Positions 17,006 to 25,284 of a DNA stretch of 64,000 bases are shown in pieces. Within the stretch, counting starts at the first letter, position 1. Each line of letters begins with the position of its first letter. The position numbers and the translations under genes were made by a program. The stretch spans positions 2,728,001 through 2,792,000 of the forward strand of contig NZ_CP063814.1 of the NCBI RefSeq assembly GCF_015277875.1, given 5' to 3'. The notes under the pieces were generated by a model, which was not told the DNA's origin, ran no database searches, and saw only the letters and a list, made by a program, of their open reading frames with translations. The DNA comes from Microbacterium luteum (GTDB lineage: Bacteria; Actinomycetota; Actinomycetes; Actinomycetales; Microbacteriaceae).

Positions 17006-17985
17006 CCGAGGTGCCCACCGCGGTGCTCGTCGAGTACATCGACGGGCACCGCGACCGGTTCGGGGTCGAGCCGATCTGTCGTGTCCTGCGTGACGCGGGT
17101 ATGCAGATCGCCCCGAGCACCTACTACGCCGCCAAGGTCCGCCCGCCGTCGGCGAGGGCGGTCAGGGACGCGGCACTGACCGTCGACATCCGGGTCACGC
17201 ATAAGGCGAACCTTGGCGTCTACGGGGTGCGGAAGATCCACGCCGAACTGAATCGGCAGGGCGTGGAAGTGGCCCGCTGCACGGTCGAGCGGCTGATGCG
17301 GCAGGAAGGGATCCAAGGGATCCGGCGCGACAAGTCCCGCCGCACGACGTTCGGCGACGGTGCGGAGACGGAGCGGCCGCTGGACCTGGTGGAGCGGCGC
17401 TTCGAAGCGACCGCGCCGAACCAGCTCTGGGTCGCAGATCTGACCTACATCCGCACCCACGCCGGCTGGGTCTACGCCGCGTTCGTCCTGGACGTGTTCA
17501 GCCGCCGCGTCGTGGGCTGGCAGGTCTCCACGAGCATGCGCACCGATCTCGCTCTCGACGCACTGGACATGGGCTTGTGGGAACGGCAGCGCGCCGGCCA
17601 GGACGTGTCCGGACTGATCCACCACTCCGACCGCGGAGTTCAATATCGAGCCATCCGCTACACCGAACGCCTCGCCGAAGCCGACGCGGTCGCCAGCGTC
17701 GGCTCCAAGGGCGATTCGTGCGACAACGCGATGGCCGAGGCGCTGAACTCGCTGTTCAAAGCCGAGTGCATCCGCAACCCGGTCATGCGCCCGAAGGGCG
17801 GCTGGGCATCGATCCGCGATGTCGAGATCGCCGTCGCGGAGTACATCGACTGGTACAACCACCGACGCCTTCACGGCGAGATCGGGATGACCCCGCCCGT
17901 CGAAGCAGAGGCCGTCCACTGGGCATCCCAGGCAGCGGTCGAATACGCTCAAGAACACGTCCCCGCCGGGGCCGGAACCAACTAA
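16972..17985 (+). CDS. IS-B OrfB, DDE transposase (made by -1 frameshift)
   Basis: Integrase-core protein continuing from the slip at 16966-16972; the independent reading could begin at the GTG at 17011. N-terminal HTH_21 region (GVYGVRKIHAELNRQG), then the catalytic triad: Asp in WVADLTYIRTHAGW, Asp in IHHSDRGVQY and Glu in DNAMAEALNSLFKAE. Intact to the stop at 17985. Close in layout to the transposase of IS-C (21780-22739) but clearly a different element. Confidence 0.9.
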   Translation, partial: RGGGARPQAEVAEVPTAVLVEYIDGHRDRFGVEPICRVLRDAGMQIAPSTYYAAKVRPPSARAVRDAALTVDIRVTHKANLGVYGVRKIHAELNRQGVEVARCTVERLMRQEGIQGIRRDKSRRTTFGDGAETERPLDLVERRFEATAPNQLWVADLTYIRTHAGWVYAAFVLDVFSRRVVGWQVSTSMRTDLALDALDMGLWERQRAGQDVSGLIHHSDRGVQYRAIRYTERLAEADAVASVGSKGDSCDNAMAEALNSLFKAECIRNPVMRPKGGWASIRDVEIAVAEYIDWYNHRRLHGEIGMTPPVEAEAVHWASQAAVEYAQEHVPAGAGTN

Positions 17986-18054
17986 CCGAGCCTCCACGAA
18001 ACCCGGGGCGCTTCAAAACGTCCCGCCGCACGCACCTGCTCACTGACCACGCGG

Positions 18055-19548
18055 TCAGAACGGTATAGCGACCTCATCGGTCGGATCAGAACCCGATAGC
18101 GGTGGCGGGTCGGGCATAAACACCACCCGCGGTGGTGGATCGTCGACGTATTCCAACCCGGAGGGCGCGGTGAACCGCAACCTTCCACCCGGTTCTTGCA
18201 CGACCGTCCACCCGGCGGCCTGTTTCATCGTGTGATGCCGTTTGCAGAACGCCCCGACATTGTCGACGTCGGTCTTGCCACCCAGCGCCCAGTCTTCCCG
18301 GTGGTCCCAGTCGCAATCCCGCGCGGGCCGTCGGCACCCGGGGAACCGGCACCGGATATCCCGCGCAACCAGATACCGCTTCTGCTCCGCCGTCACGAAC
18401 CGGCGATCAACCGCGAGCACCGCCCCGGTGACCGGATCCAGAAACACCCGATCGAAACTCGGAACATTACCCGCAAGGATCTTCGCCGTTTCGGGGTCCA
18501 CCGCGCACTTCCCGTCGAGCTCCGCGCCACCGGTCGTGGTTCCCGCGAGCGTAGTAGCCGGCACCGTCACCTGCACGTGCGCTCGGATCGCACCCAACCC
18601 GCCCTCGACCGCGCTGCTGGTCGGGTCAACCGACGGCGAGGAGGTCAGCATCATGTCCAGCAGCACGTCGGTGCGGATCTGATCCAGCGTCCGCTCGTCG
18701 AACCACAGGTTTTCTGTCGCGTCGCTTCCGTCGACCCGGCACGACTCCCCCGGCTCGGCCAGTCCGAAACTCGCGCCCGCGTCCGTCGCCGTCATCTCGC
18801 CGGCGACGCGCGAAGGCTCCAACTGCCTGGCGTCGCGTCCGGCGGCGGTGTCACCTTCGGCAGCGGCACGCGCGGCTGCTTCGCGCCGCACCGCACGGTC
18901 GGCGGCCTTGATCGCCTTCCCCTGACGGGTCAGCCGATCATGCACGCCGTGCACCTCCACCGACGGCCCGATCACACCCAGCATCGACATCCCGTCGCGC
19001 AGGTCCTCGACCCACACCCGCCGGTCCAGCACCGCCTCATCATGGCGCTCCTGCATGCTCTTCGGGTTGTGCTTCTCCGCCACCTGCTCCGCAAACGGCC
19101 TCACGCGCCCCGCAGACGACTTCTCCGCGTACGCAAGCACTTCACCCTCGTACGCGGCACGCACCTCATCGTCGGAAAGATCCGCGCCGGCATCGACGAT
19201 CACCCGCACATGCGCACGGGACACCCGACCCTCACGCCACGCCTCCCACGACCCCTGAAACTGCGTCACCGTCCGGTGCGCCTCGAACAGCTGCGTCTGC
19301 AACGTGCGATCACTCACCCTCGCATCCACGGCAAGCTCCGCGGCCATCGACCGCAAAGGCATCTCCCGCTCCCGCGTCGACGCATCACGCAACCGCGACA
19401 TCTGCTCCTGGGTCAACGCATACGCGTCAGCATGCGTCCGCTCCAGCTCCGCCAACGCGTACGCCGCGAGAGCCCGGAACCGGGCAGCTTCAGCGACGAG
19501 TTCCCGCGTGCGGGAAGCATCTGCCTCCCGCTGCTGCTCGTCGCTCAT
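18055..19548 (-). CDS. DUF222 / HNH endonuclease domain protein (13E12 type), copy 1
   Basis: 497 residues from the ATG at 19548 (GGGGGC ribosome site). The N-terminal DUF222 part is helical (EREMPLRSMAAELAVDARVSDRTLQTQLFEAH; AEKSSAGRVRPFAEQVAEKHNP). The C-terminal HNH nuclease module reads CRFPGCRRPARDCDWDHRED, then NVGAFCKRHH, with two Cys pairs for zinc. Such proteins are multicopy in actinobacteria and their biological role is not settled. A paralogue at 45160-46593 matches through most of the length but lacks part of the central linker. It lies between IS-B and the broken kinase. A short inverted repeat (CTGACC/GGTCAG, 18043-18058) overlaps the stop. Confidence 0.88.
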   Translation of the reverse strand: MSDEQQREADASRTRELVAEAARFRALAAYALAELERTHADAYALTQEQMSRLRDASTREREMPLRSMAAELAVDARVSDRTLQTQLFEAHRTVTQFQGSWEAWREGRVSRAHVRVIVDAGADLSDDEVRAAYEGEVLAYAEKSSAGRVRPFAEQVAEKHNPKSMQERHDEAVLDRRVWVEDLRDGMSMLGVIGPSVEVHGVHDRLTRQGKAIKAADRAVRREAAARAAAEGDTAAGRDARQLEPSRVAGEMTATDAGASFGLAEPGESCRVDGSDATENLWFDERTLDQIRTDVLLDMMLTSSPSVDPTSSAVEGGLGAIRAHVQVTVPATTLAGTTTGGAELDGKCAVDPETAKILAGNVPSFDRVFLDPVTGAVLAVDRRFVTAEQKRYLVARDIRCRFPGCRRPARDCDWDHREDWALGGKTDVDNVGAFCKRHHTMKQAAGWTVVQEPGGRLRFTAPSGLEYVDDPPPRVVFMPDPPPLSGSDPTDEVAIPF

Positions 19549-19916
19549 CACGCCCCCGGTTCGATCTCTGACTACTTCGAGCCTAGGGAGGGCCACCGAC
19601 ATCTCACCCCGAAAAACCACTGACTGTACGGGAAATCGACCATCTTCTTCTCGAGCCAGCCCGTTTCCCGCCGAGCCACCCCTTTCCCCACGTGCGCATG
19701 CCTCAAGGCGCCGTCGACCAAGCCGTATCGCCCCCACTCGGCAACAAGTCCGCCACCGAAGCGCGCCGCCTATTGTCGCCCCCAGACGGTCGCCACTCCG
19801 TGCACTCGACGCCCATCCGCCAAGTCACCTCGACTGCATCGAGCAACGCCATTCCGCGGCCGCAACCAGCGATCCCGTCACCTGACCGCAGCCACGAGCG
19901 CTCGAACACCTCTCCC
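19549..19916. other. Intergenic region, no gene recognised
   Basis: 368 bases between the HNH gene start and the end of the broken kinase. Reading frames here are extensions or shadows without recognisable domains. It should hold the promoter of the minus-strand HNH gene and the kinase terminator; I see no clear hairpin or repeat. Confidence 0.4.
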
Positions 19917-21474
19917 CTACCCGCACGGAATCGTCACTTCAAACGTCGTGACTCCGTCGGCGCTGTCGGCCCGAACCGCTCCCCCGTGCGCGGTGATCGC
20001 GTCGTGAACGAGCGTCAGCCCGATGCCGAATCCCTGAATGGCGTTCGCGGTGGCGTAGGGGGTGCGGTAGAACCGGTCGAACAGCCGCACCCGCTCCGCA
20101 AGCGGGATGGTCGGACCGCGGCTGGTCACCGCCACCCGCACCTCATCGCGCGCCGGGTGGACAGCGATCCCGATCGGGGTCCCCGGAGCAGAGAATTTCA
20201 CCGCGTTCGTGAGCAGCTCCCGCACCGCCTGGCGCACGCGTCCCGCGTCGATCCGCCACACGACATCCCAGTCACCGGTCTGCTCGATGGCATGGCCCCG
20301 CTCGTGCGCCTTCGAAGCGACCGAATCGATGGCCTCGGAGATGAGCGCGCTCAGGTCGGTCTGCCGGGGGCGGAGCGGATCGGATGCGGCTCCCGCCGAC
20401 AGCAGCTCACGGATGCGGTCCATGAGATCGTCAGACCGACGGCGCACGATCGCGAGGTGCTCGCGCAGTTTCGCCTGGTGGGGCTCGACGGCGTCGTCGG
20501 CGAGGTCGAGAAAGCCGCGGATGCCCGTCATCGGCGTGCGCAGTTCGTGTGACACGGTGCGCAAGAACTGCTCGCGGATCTCAGCGGCGTGCGCGAGCTC
20601 GCTGACGTCATACGCGACGATGACGTTGCCGAGAAGCCGGCCGTCCTCTCGTGTGATGCGTCGAGAGGAGGCGAGAATCGCCGCCTGCTCACCGGGCGGG
20701 CCGACCCACTCCATGCGCTCGTCGAGCTCTTCTCCGCGCAGCGCGGCGGGGATGATCTGGTCAGAGGGGGCAACGGGGGTGGCTCGATCGGCGGCGAGCA
20801 CCCGGTCACCGGCGAAGGGCGGCCGGTCGAGCTGGAACCCCGCGCGCCGCGCGAAGTCTTTCGCGAGCTCGTTCGCCATGGTGAGCTCACCGGTGGCGTC
20901 GTAGAAGGCGACGGCAGCGTTGACGGTGTTCAGCACGTCACGGGTGAGGATCTGGCTGTCGAGTGCCTCGCGCAGCGCCCGCTGCTGTTCACGCTGGGCA
21001 TCGGCAGCCAGGCGCGCACTCCTTCGCAGCCGAGAGGCCGCAATGTTCACCACCACGGCAACACCGATGATGAGCGCCGGCAGGGTGATGACGTTCACCC
21101 ACTCGAGAGCCGTCGTCGGCACGATGCCCTGCGCCGCGAAGGTGAACGCGGCGATGAACGCGGCGCCGGCGACGGCACCGAAGATCGCGTACCAGGCGAA
21201 GCCATAGGCGAGCCAGAGGATGGGGAAGATCGAGAGCATTCCGGCCGACGGAACAACGGTGACCAGTTCAGACCGCATGAGGGCGACGGCGACGATGTCG
21301 ATCGCAGGGATGACGGTGAGCCACCCTCGCGCGATGCGCTCCCAGGGGGCCACGAAGCTTGCCAGGGATGCGACCAGCGCCAGCGCGAGCGCTGTCTGCA
21401 GCAAGGGCGAGTTCAGCACCTGAAGCGCCCTGAGTTTGTTGGAGACTCCTGACCTTGGAAACGAGGATGGAGTT

Positions 21475-21819
21475 ATGCCGAAGGAACAGGCTGTGGGGAA
21501 GCCGACGACACGTCGCTACTCGAGCGAGGAGAAGGCCGCCGCGGTGCGGATGGTGAGGACGCTGCGTGCCGAGCTCGGAGTCACGCAAGGGACCGTGCAA
21601 CGTGTCGCGACCCAGCTCGGATATGGGGTCGAATCGGTGCGGACCTGGGTGAAGCAGGCCGACATCGACGACGGCGTCGCCCCGGGCGTGAGCACCGGCG
21701 AGGCGGCTCGGGTGCGGGAGCTGGAGCAGGAGGTCCGCGAGCTGCGCCGGGCCAACGAGGTGCTCAAGCGGGCCGCGACTTTCTTCGGGGCGGAGCTCGA
21801 CCGCCACTACCGCAAGTAG
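21475..21819 (+). CDS. IS-C OrfA, helix-turn-helix protein
   Basis: 114 residues from the ATG at 21475. HTH_Tnp_1 type (RRYSSEEKAAAVRMVRTLR ... LGYGVESVRTWVKQADIDDG) followed by a coiled coil (ELEQEVRELRRANEVLKRAATFF). orfB lies in the -1 frame. The stretch at the equivalent slip position reads T-TTC-TTC, not a standard X-XXY-YYZ heptamer, so slippage may be weak or occur elsewhere. Confidence 0.86.
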   Translation: MPKEQAVGKPTTRRYSSEEKAAAVRMVRTLRAELGVTQGTVQRVATQLGYGVESVRTWVKQADIDDGVAPGVSTGEAARVRELEQEVRELRRANEVLKRAATFFGAELDRHYRK

Positions 21820-22739
21820 TCGCGTTCATCGACGCGAACAAGGACGACCTGATCGACGGTCGCCGGCTCGGGGTCGAGCTCATCTGCAGACTGCTGCAGG
21901 TGGCTCCGAGCAGCTACTACGCCGCCAAGACCCGCGCCCCGTCCGCCCGCGCCGTGCGGGACGAAGAGCTGATCCCGCTGCTGGTCGGGCTCTGGGAGAG
22001 CAACTATCGCGTCTACGGGATCCGCAAGCTGTGGAAGGCTGCCCGTCGCGCGGGCATCATGATCGGCCGGGACCAGACCGGCCGGTTGATGCGCAACGCG
22101 GGTATCGAGGGCGCGAGACGGTCGAAGCGGGTCAAGACCACCCGTCCCGATCCGGCCTCGGCGCGGCACCCGGACCTCGTCAAGCGGGAGTTCACCGCGA
22201 CCGCACCGAACCGGCTCTGGGTCACCGATCTGACGTTCGTGCCGACGTGGGCTGGCGTCGCCTACGTGTGCTTCATCATCGACGCGTTCAGCAGGATGAT
22301 CGTCGGGTGGCGGGTCGCGTCGCACATGCGCACCGAGATGGTGCTCGACGCGGTCGAGATGGCCCGCTGGTCACGAGGCACCCACCACGAGGATCTGCGC
22401 TGTCACAGCGACGCGGGCTCTCAATTCACCTCCATTCGCTACGGCGAACGGCTCGCGGAGATCGGCGCGACACCCTCGATCGGAACCGTCGGCGACAGCT
22501 ATGACAACGCCCTGGCCGAGACCGTGAACGGCTACTACAAGGCCGAACTCGTCCGCGGACCGGCACGATCGGGGCCGTGGAAGACGGTCGAGGACCTCGA
22601 GCTGGCGACGCTCGGCTGGGTGCACTGGCACAACACGCAACGGCTCCACGGCCACCTCAACGATGTCCCGCCCGTCGAGTTCGAGAACGCGTTCTATGCT
22701 GTCCAAGCCGACCGCGAACAGCTGGTCGGAATCAAATAG
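21780..22739 (+). CDS. IS-C OrfB, DDE transposase
   Basis: The -1 frame is open from about 21780; recognisable protein begins around VVAFIDANKDDLIDGRRLGV, and a GTG at 21900 is an internal start option. HTH_21 region YRVYGIRKLWKAARRAGIM, then the triad: Asp in WVTDLTFVPTWAG, Asp in CHSDAGSQF and Glu in NALAETVNGYYKAE. Intact to its stop. Catalyses transposition of IS-C with OrfA sequences fused at the N-terminus. Confidence 0.88.
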   Translation, partial: FLRGGARPPLPQVVAFIDANKDDLIDGRRLGVELICRLLQVAPSSYYAAKTRAPSARAVRDEELIPLLVGLWESNYRVYGIRKLWKAARRAGIMIGRDQTGRLMRNAGIEGARRSKRVKTTRPDPASARHPDLVKREFTATAPNRLWVTDLTFVPTWAGVAYVCFIIDAFSRMIVGWRVASHMRTEMVLDAVEMARWSRGTHHEDLRCHSDAGSQFTSIRYGERLAEIGATPSIGTVGDSYDNALAETVNGYYKAELVRGPARSGPWKTVEDLELATLGWVHWHNTQRLHGHLNDVPPVEFENAFYAVQADREQLVGIK

Positions 22740-22895
22740 CGCGAGTCTCCATCAGACCCAGGGCGCTTCAACCGGCGGCACAGAAACCAGGAGCGCCACG
22801 TAGACGAACCCGACGCCCAGGAGAAAGGGCAGCTGTGCGCGCACGAAGACGCTCCGGCGCCACCTCGCGTCTCGCGCATCAGTGGCCCAAGGCAT

Positions 22896-22908
22896 CGATT
22901 CCCCATCG
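22896..22908 (-). promoter_or_regulatory. GGGGA-loop hairpin at the kinase start
   Basis: On the minus strand CGAT-GGGGA-ATCG is followed immediately by the ATG at 22895. The stem is short (4 bp). Same layout as the other leader hairpins. Confidence 0.4.
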
Positions 22909-22952
22909 TCCGCGCTGCCTCGGGCGCTACCCGCGGCACGAGACGTCCCCTC

Positions 22953-22990
22953 GATACACGCTCGTATCAATCACAATACACACGCGCATC
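22953..22990. promoter_or_regulatory. Pair of GATAC-type near-palindromes upstream of the kinase
   Basis: GATACACGCTCGTATC (22953-22968) is a 16-bp near-palindrome; a more degenerate copy AATACACACGCGCATC follows at 22975-22990. Start-to-start distance is 22 bp, two helical turns, as expected for side-by-side dimers on one DNA face. They lie 58-95 bp before the kinase start. Confidence 0.5.
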
Positions 22991-23001
22991 GGCCCGCCTT
23001 T

Positions 23002-23140
23002 GGTCGTTGAGCGAGCAAAGCGAGACGAAACGCTCACTCCGCCCGCCCCCGGTCGCTGAGCGAGCCGAAGGCGAGACGAAACGCCCACCCGCCTACCGCG
23101 CCACCCCGGTCGTTGAGCGAGCCGAAGGCGAGACGAAACG
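23002..23140 (+). repeat. Dispersed repeat, three consecutive copies
   Basis: Copies at 23002-23032 (31-bp variant), 23051-23083 and 23108-23140 (33-bp variant), separated by 18 and 24 bases of unrelated C-rich sequence. They fill the space between the two pairs of near-palindromes. Confidence 0.88.
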
Positions 23141-23156
23141 CCCCACGCCGCCCCTC

Positions 23157-23172
23157 GATGCACCGGCGTATC
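23157..23172. promoter_or_regulatory. GATGCAC..GTATC near-palindrome, upstream copy
   Basis: GATGCACCGGCGTATC, preceded by CCCCTC exactly as the copy at 22953. About 180 bp before the transferase start at 23352. Confidence 0.5.
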
Positions 23173-23243
23173 CCCCAAAGAGGGGACAGACAAAAATGCG
23201 TCGATCACGTTAACTTCTGACTGCACCCACCCTCCCCGTCCTG

Positions 23244-23259
23244 GATGCACGCGTGTATC
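23244..23259. promoter_or_regulatory. GATGCAC..GTATC near-palindrome overlapping a putative promoter
   Basis: GATGCACGCGTGTATC, the best palindrome of the set (7 of 8 half-site bases pair). It is followed by TATGCT (23264-23269), a likely -10 box, so a protein bound here would block or activate the promoter of the second initiating transferase. Confidence 0.55.
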
Positions 23260-23310
23260 CCGCTATGCTCGACGAGTTGTCACCGGATGAGATCCGTCTC
23301 ATCAGGGGGG

Positions 23311-23341
23311 CACTTCGTTCTGTTGGGGAGAACCAGAAGTG
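23311..23341 (+). promoter_or_regulatory. TTGGGG-loop hairpin in the leader of the second initiating transferase
   Basis: CACTTC/GAAGTG and GTTCT/AGAAC stack into an 11-bp stem with a two-base bulge and the loop GTTGGGG. A separate AAAGG ribosome site precedes the GTG at 23352. This is one of the longest hairpins of the group, and its stem sequence differs from that of copy 1 although both close on the same loop. Confidence 0.6.
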
Positions 23342-23351
23342 AAAGGCAATC

Positions 23352-24893
23352 GTGTCGATTCTTGATGGCGACACGACAATGACGTCGACAGATGCAGCAG
23401 CAGCACCTATGAGCGCAGTCACGGCTGCGCAGACGGCTCGCCCGTCGCCGAAGCAGCGCAACTGGCGCAAGCGGTTCTCGCGTCGCCTGCTCGTGAGCGA
23501 CCTGTTCGTTCTCATCTGGGTCGTCTTCGGTGCGCAGATCGTGTGGTTCGGCACGGGCAACGTCGACCTGGCGATCCACGAGAACGCCGCCATCACGGAC
23601 GTCTCCTACTGGATGTTCTCTGCCGGCCTCGTCGTGCTCTGGATGTGGGCACTCAGCCTGATCGACTCCCGCAGCGAGCGGGTGATCGGCACTGGAACGG
23701 CTGAGTATGTGCGGGTCGCGAACGCGAGCCTCACCCTCTTCGGCTTCATCGCAATCACGGCTTTCTTGCTGAGAATCGAGGTGGCTCGCGGTTACCTCCT
23801 CCTCAGCCTCCCCGCCGGAATCCTCGTGCTCGTCTTCTCGCGGTGGATGTGGAGGCAGTGGCTGATCGCTCACCGCTCGATGAACGAGTACTCCGCGCGA
23901 GTGCTCCTCGTCGGCTCTCCTGACTCCGTCACCCAGATCGCGCGCGAACTGGAACGAATGCCATCAGCCGGCTATGCCGTGGTGGGTGCCTGCACCACCT
24001 CGCACGGTCGCGCGCTCACCCTCCGCAACGGATCGCTCCCGGTTCTCGGGGGGATAGACGACGTCGAATCCGCGCTCGCCACGACCGGCGCCGACACCGT
24101 CGCCGTCACGAGCACCGACGAGCTGCCTCCCGACAAGGTCAAGCAGATCTCATGGCGCCTCGAAGCAGGCAAGCAACACCTCGTGCTCGCGCCGAGCATT
24201 GTCGACATCGCCGGCCCCCGTCTTCACACGCGGCCGGTCGCGGGCCTTCCCCTGATCCACGTTGAGACGCCTCGCTTCACCAAGGGACAGCTCTTCCTCA
24301 AGCGCATGGTTGACCTCGTCGCCAGCGTGCTCGGCGTGATCGTTCTCAGCCCGCTGCTCGCCTTCCTTGCCATCACAGTTCGGCTGTCGAGCGAGGGTCC
24401 CGTGTTCTTCCGCCAGACCCGCGTCGGGATTCGTGGCAAAGAGTTCACCATGATCAAGTTCCGCTCGATGGTGGTCAATGCCGAGGAGTTGCTCGAGAAG
24501 CTCGCCGAGCAGCAGCGCGACGCCGGCAACGAAGTGCTCTTCAAGATGCAGAACGACCCTCGCGTGACGCCCATCGGGCGGATCATGCGCAAGTTCAGCC
24601 TCGACGAGCTCCCGCAGCTGTTCAACGTGATCGGCGGGTCTATGTCGCTGGTCGGTCCGCGACCGCCCCTCCCCTCAGAGGTCGCGCAATACGCCGATCA
24701 CGTGCACCGCCGTTTTATCGTGAAGCCAGGCATCACCGGCCTCTGGCAGGTCAGCGGACGGTCGACCCTGTCGTGGGAAGACACCGTGCGCCTTGATCTC
24801 TCCTACGTGGAGAACTGGTCGTTGCTCACGGATGTCGCCATCGTCGCAAGGACAGCTCGTGCGGTGTTGAGCCCCGGGCAGACGGCGGCCTGA
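23352..24893 (+). CDS. Polyprenyl glycosylphosphotransferase (polysaccharide initiation), copy 2
   Basis: 513 residues from a GTG with AAAGG upstream. Same architecture as the copy at 12722: short polar N-terminus, membrane helices (LLVSDLFVLIWVVFGAQIVWF onward), a linker, then the sugar transferase domain with KRMVDLVAS, MIKFRSMVVNAEEL, DELPQLFNVIGGSMSLVGPRP and GLWQVSGRSTLSWED. It would place the first sugar-phosphate on undecaprenyl phosphate. It directly precedes the A+T-richer Wzy/Wzx cassette and is probably its initiating enzyme. Two near-palindromes and a TTGGGG hairpin lie in its leader, so its regulation appears elaborate. Confidence 0.93.
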   Translation: MSILDGDTTMTSTDAAAAPMSAVTAAQTARPSPKQRNWRKRFSRRLLVSDLFVLIWVVFGAQIVWFGTGNVDLAIHENAAITDVSYWMFSAGLVVLWMWALSLIDSRSERVIGTGTAEYVRVANASLTLFGFIAITAFLLRIEVARGYLLLSLPAGILVLVFSRWMWRQWLIAHRSMNEYSARVLLVGSPDSVTQIARELERMPSAGYAVVGACTTSHGRALTLRNGSLPVLGGIDDVESALATTGADTVAVTSTDELPPDKVKQISWRLEAGKQHLVLAPSIVDIAGPRLHTRPVAGLPLIHVETPRFTKGQLFLKRMVDLVASVLGVIVLSPLLAFLAITVRLSSEGPVFFRQTRVGIRGKEFTMIKFRSMVVNAEELLEKLAEQQRDAGNEVLFKMQNDPRVTPIGRIMRKFSLDELPQLFNVIGGSMSLVGPRPPLPSEVAQYADHVHRRFIVKPGITGLWQVSGRSTLSWEDTVRLDLSYVENWSLLTDVAIVARTARAVLSPGQTAA

Positions 24894-25284
24894 TGTCTGG
24901 TCGCCGCGCCAGTTCAACCCGAGTGCAGGGCCTAGCATGCCGGTTGGGCGGGCACCACGCGCCCCGCAGCCTCTCGAACAGAGTCGCTCGTCGGCCATCG
25001 CCTGAAACGGTAGCCTCGCATGCTGGGTTTCTCAGGGAGGCACTGCTACTCGCTCGCTTGGGCTGGCTCCCCGCGCAAAAACACGGGCGGCACAGCCCCC
25101 TTGTTGATCGCATCGGACCAACGCGGTTAGCTTCTTGGCTACGCCGCGATAGCCGCCGCGCCTCGCTTTCCCTGGATATGGGCGTTCACCTTGACGTCTC
25201 GCGGGCGACGGTAACGACTGTCTTCCTACGCGAGGCTCCGCCCACAGCCGCGCCAGACGTAGTCACACTGCGGGAGAACGCACA
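24894..25284. other. Gap with no recognisable gene
   Basis: 391 bases between the second initiating transferase and the first glycosyltransferase of the A+T-richer cassette. One frame is open from the ATG overlapping the transferase stop (24893-25288, 131 codons), but its product has no recognisable domain and an Arg-rich shadow-like composition. This is the left boundary of the composition change. Confidence 0.4.

Larger units (their letters stand above)
16633..18015 (+). mobile_element. IS3-family insertion sequence (IS-B, IS51-like)
   Basis: 1383 bp with about 28-bp terminal inverted repeats beginning TGAAGCGCCCCGGGT and ending TGGAGGCTC, differing only in the middle. Target duplication AAA (16630-16632 and 18016-18018). 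The target is a copy of the dispersed repeat. Encodes OrfA and OrfB with a T-TTT-TTC slippery site. Confidence 0.93.
21421..22770 (+). mobile_element. IS3-family insertion sequence (IS-C, IS51-like)
   Basis: 1350 bp. Terminal inverted repeats of about 27 bp begin TGAAGCGCCCTG and end TGGAGACTC with a few mismatches. Target duplication ACC on both sides (21418-21420 and 22771-22773). Inserted in the N-terminal membrane region of the histidine kinase gene. Confidence 0.93.
19917..22895 (-). pseudogene. Sensor histidine kinase split by IS-C
   Basis: The start segment (22895-22771) encodes MPWATDARDARWRRSVF and a first membrane helix ending VALLVSVPPV; the rest (21420-19917) continues LNSPLLQTALALALVASL without loss when one copy of the ACC duplication is removed, giving 541 residues. 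Domains: about five or six membrane helices, a PAS-like domain (VNAAVAFYDATGELTMANEL), the HisKA phosphoacceptor site TVSHELRTPMTGIRG, and an HATPase with the N box LTNAVKFS and G box GFGIGLTLVHD. It would sense a signal at the membrane and phosphorylate a response regulator; no regulator gene is adjacent. A downstream GTG (21419) could still give an N-truncated protein lacking the first helix. Confidence 0.88.

Noticed and set aside
22985-23160. Three spaced 31-33-bp repeats resembling a small CRISPR array
   Set aside because: The unit also occurs singly and in minus orientation elsewhere in the window, spacers are short, C-rich and unequal (18 and 24 bases), and no cas gene is present; it is the dispersed repeat.
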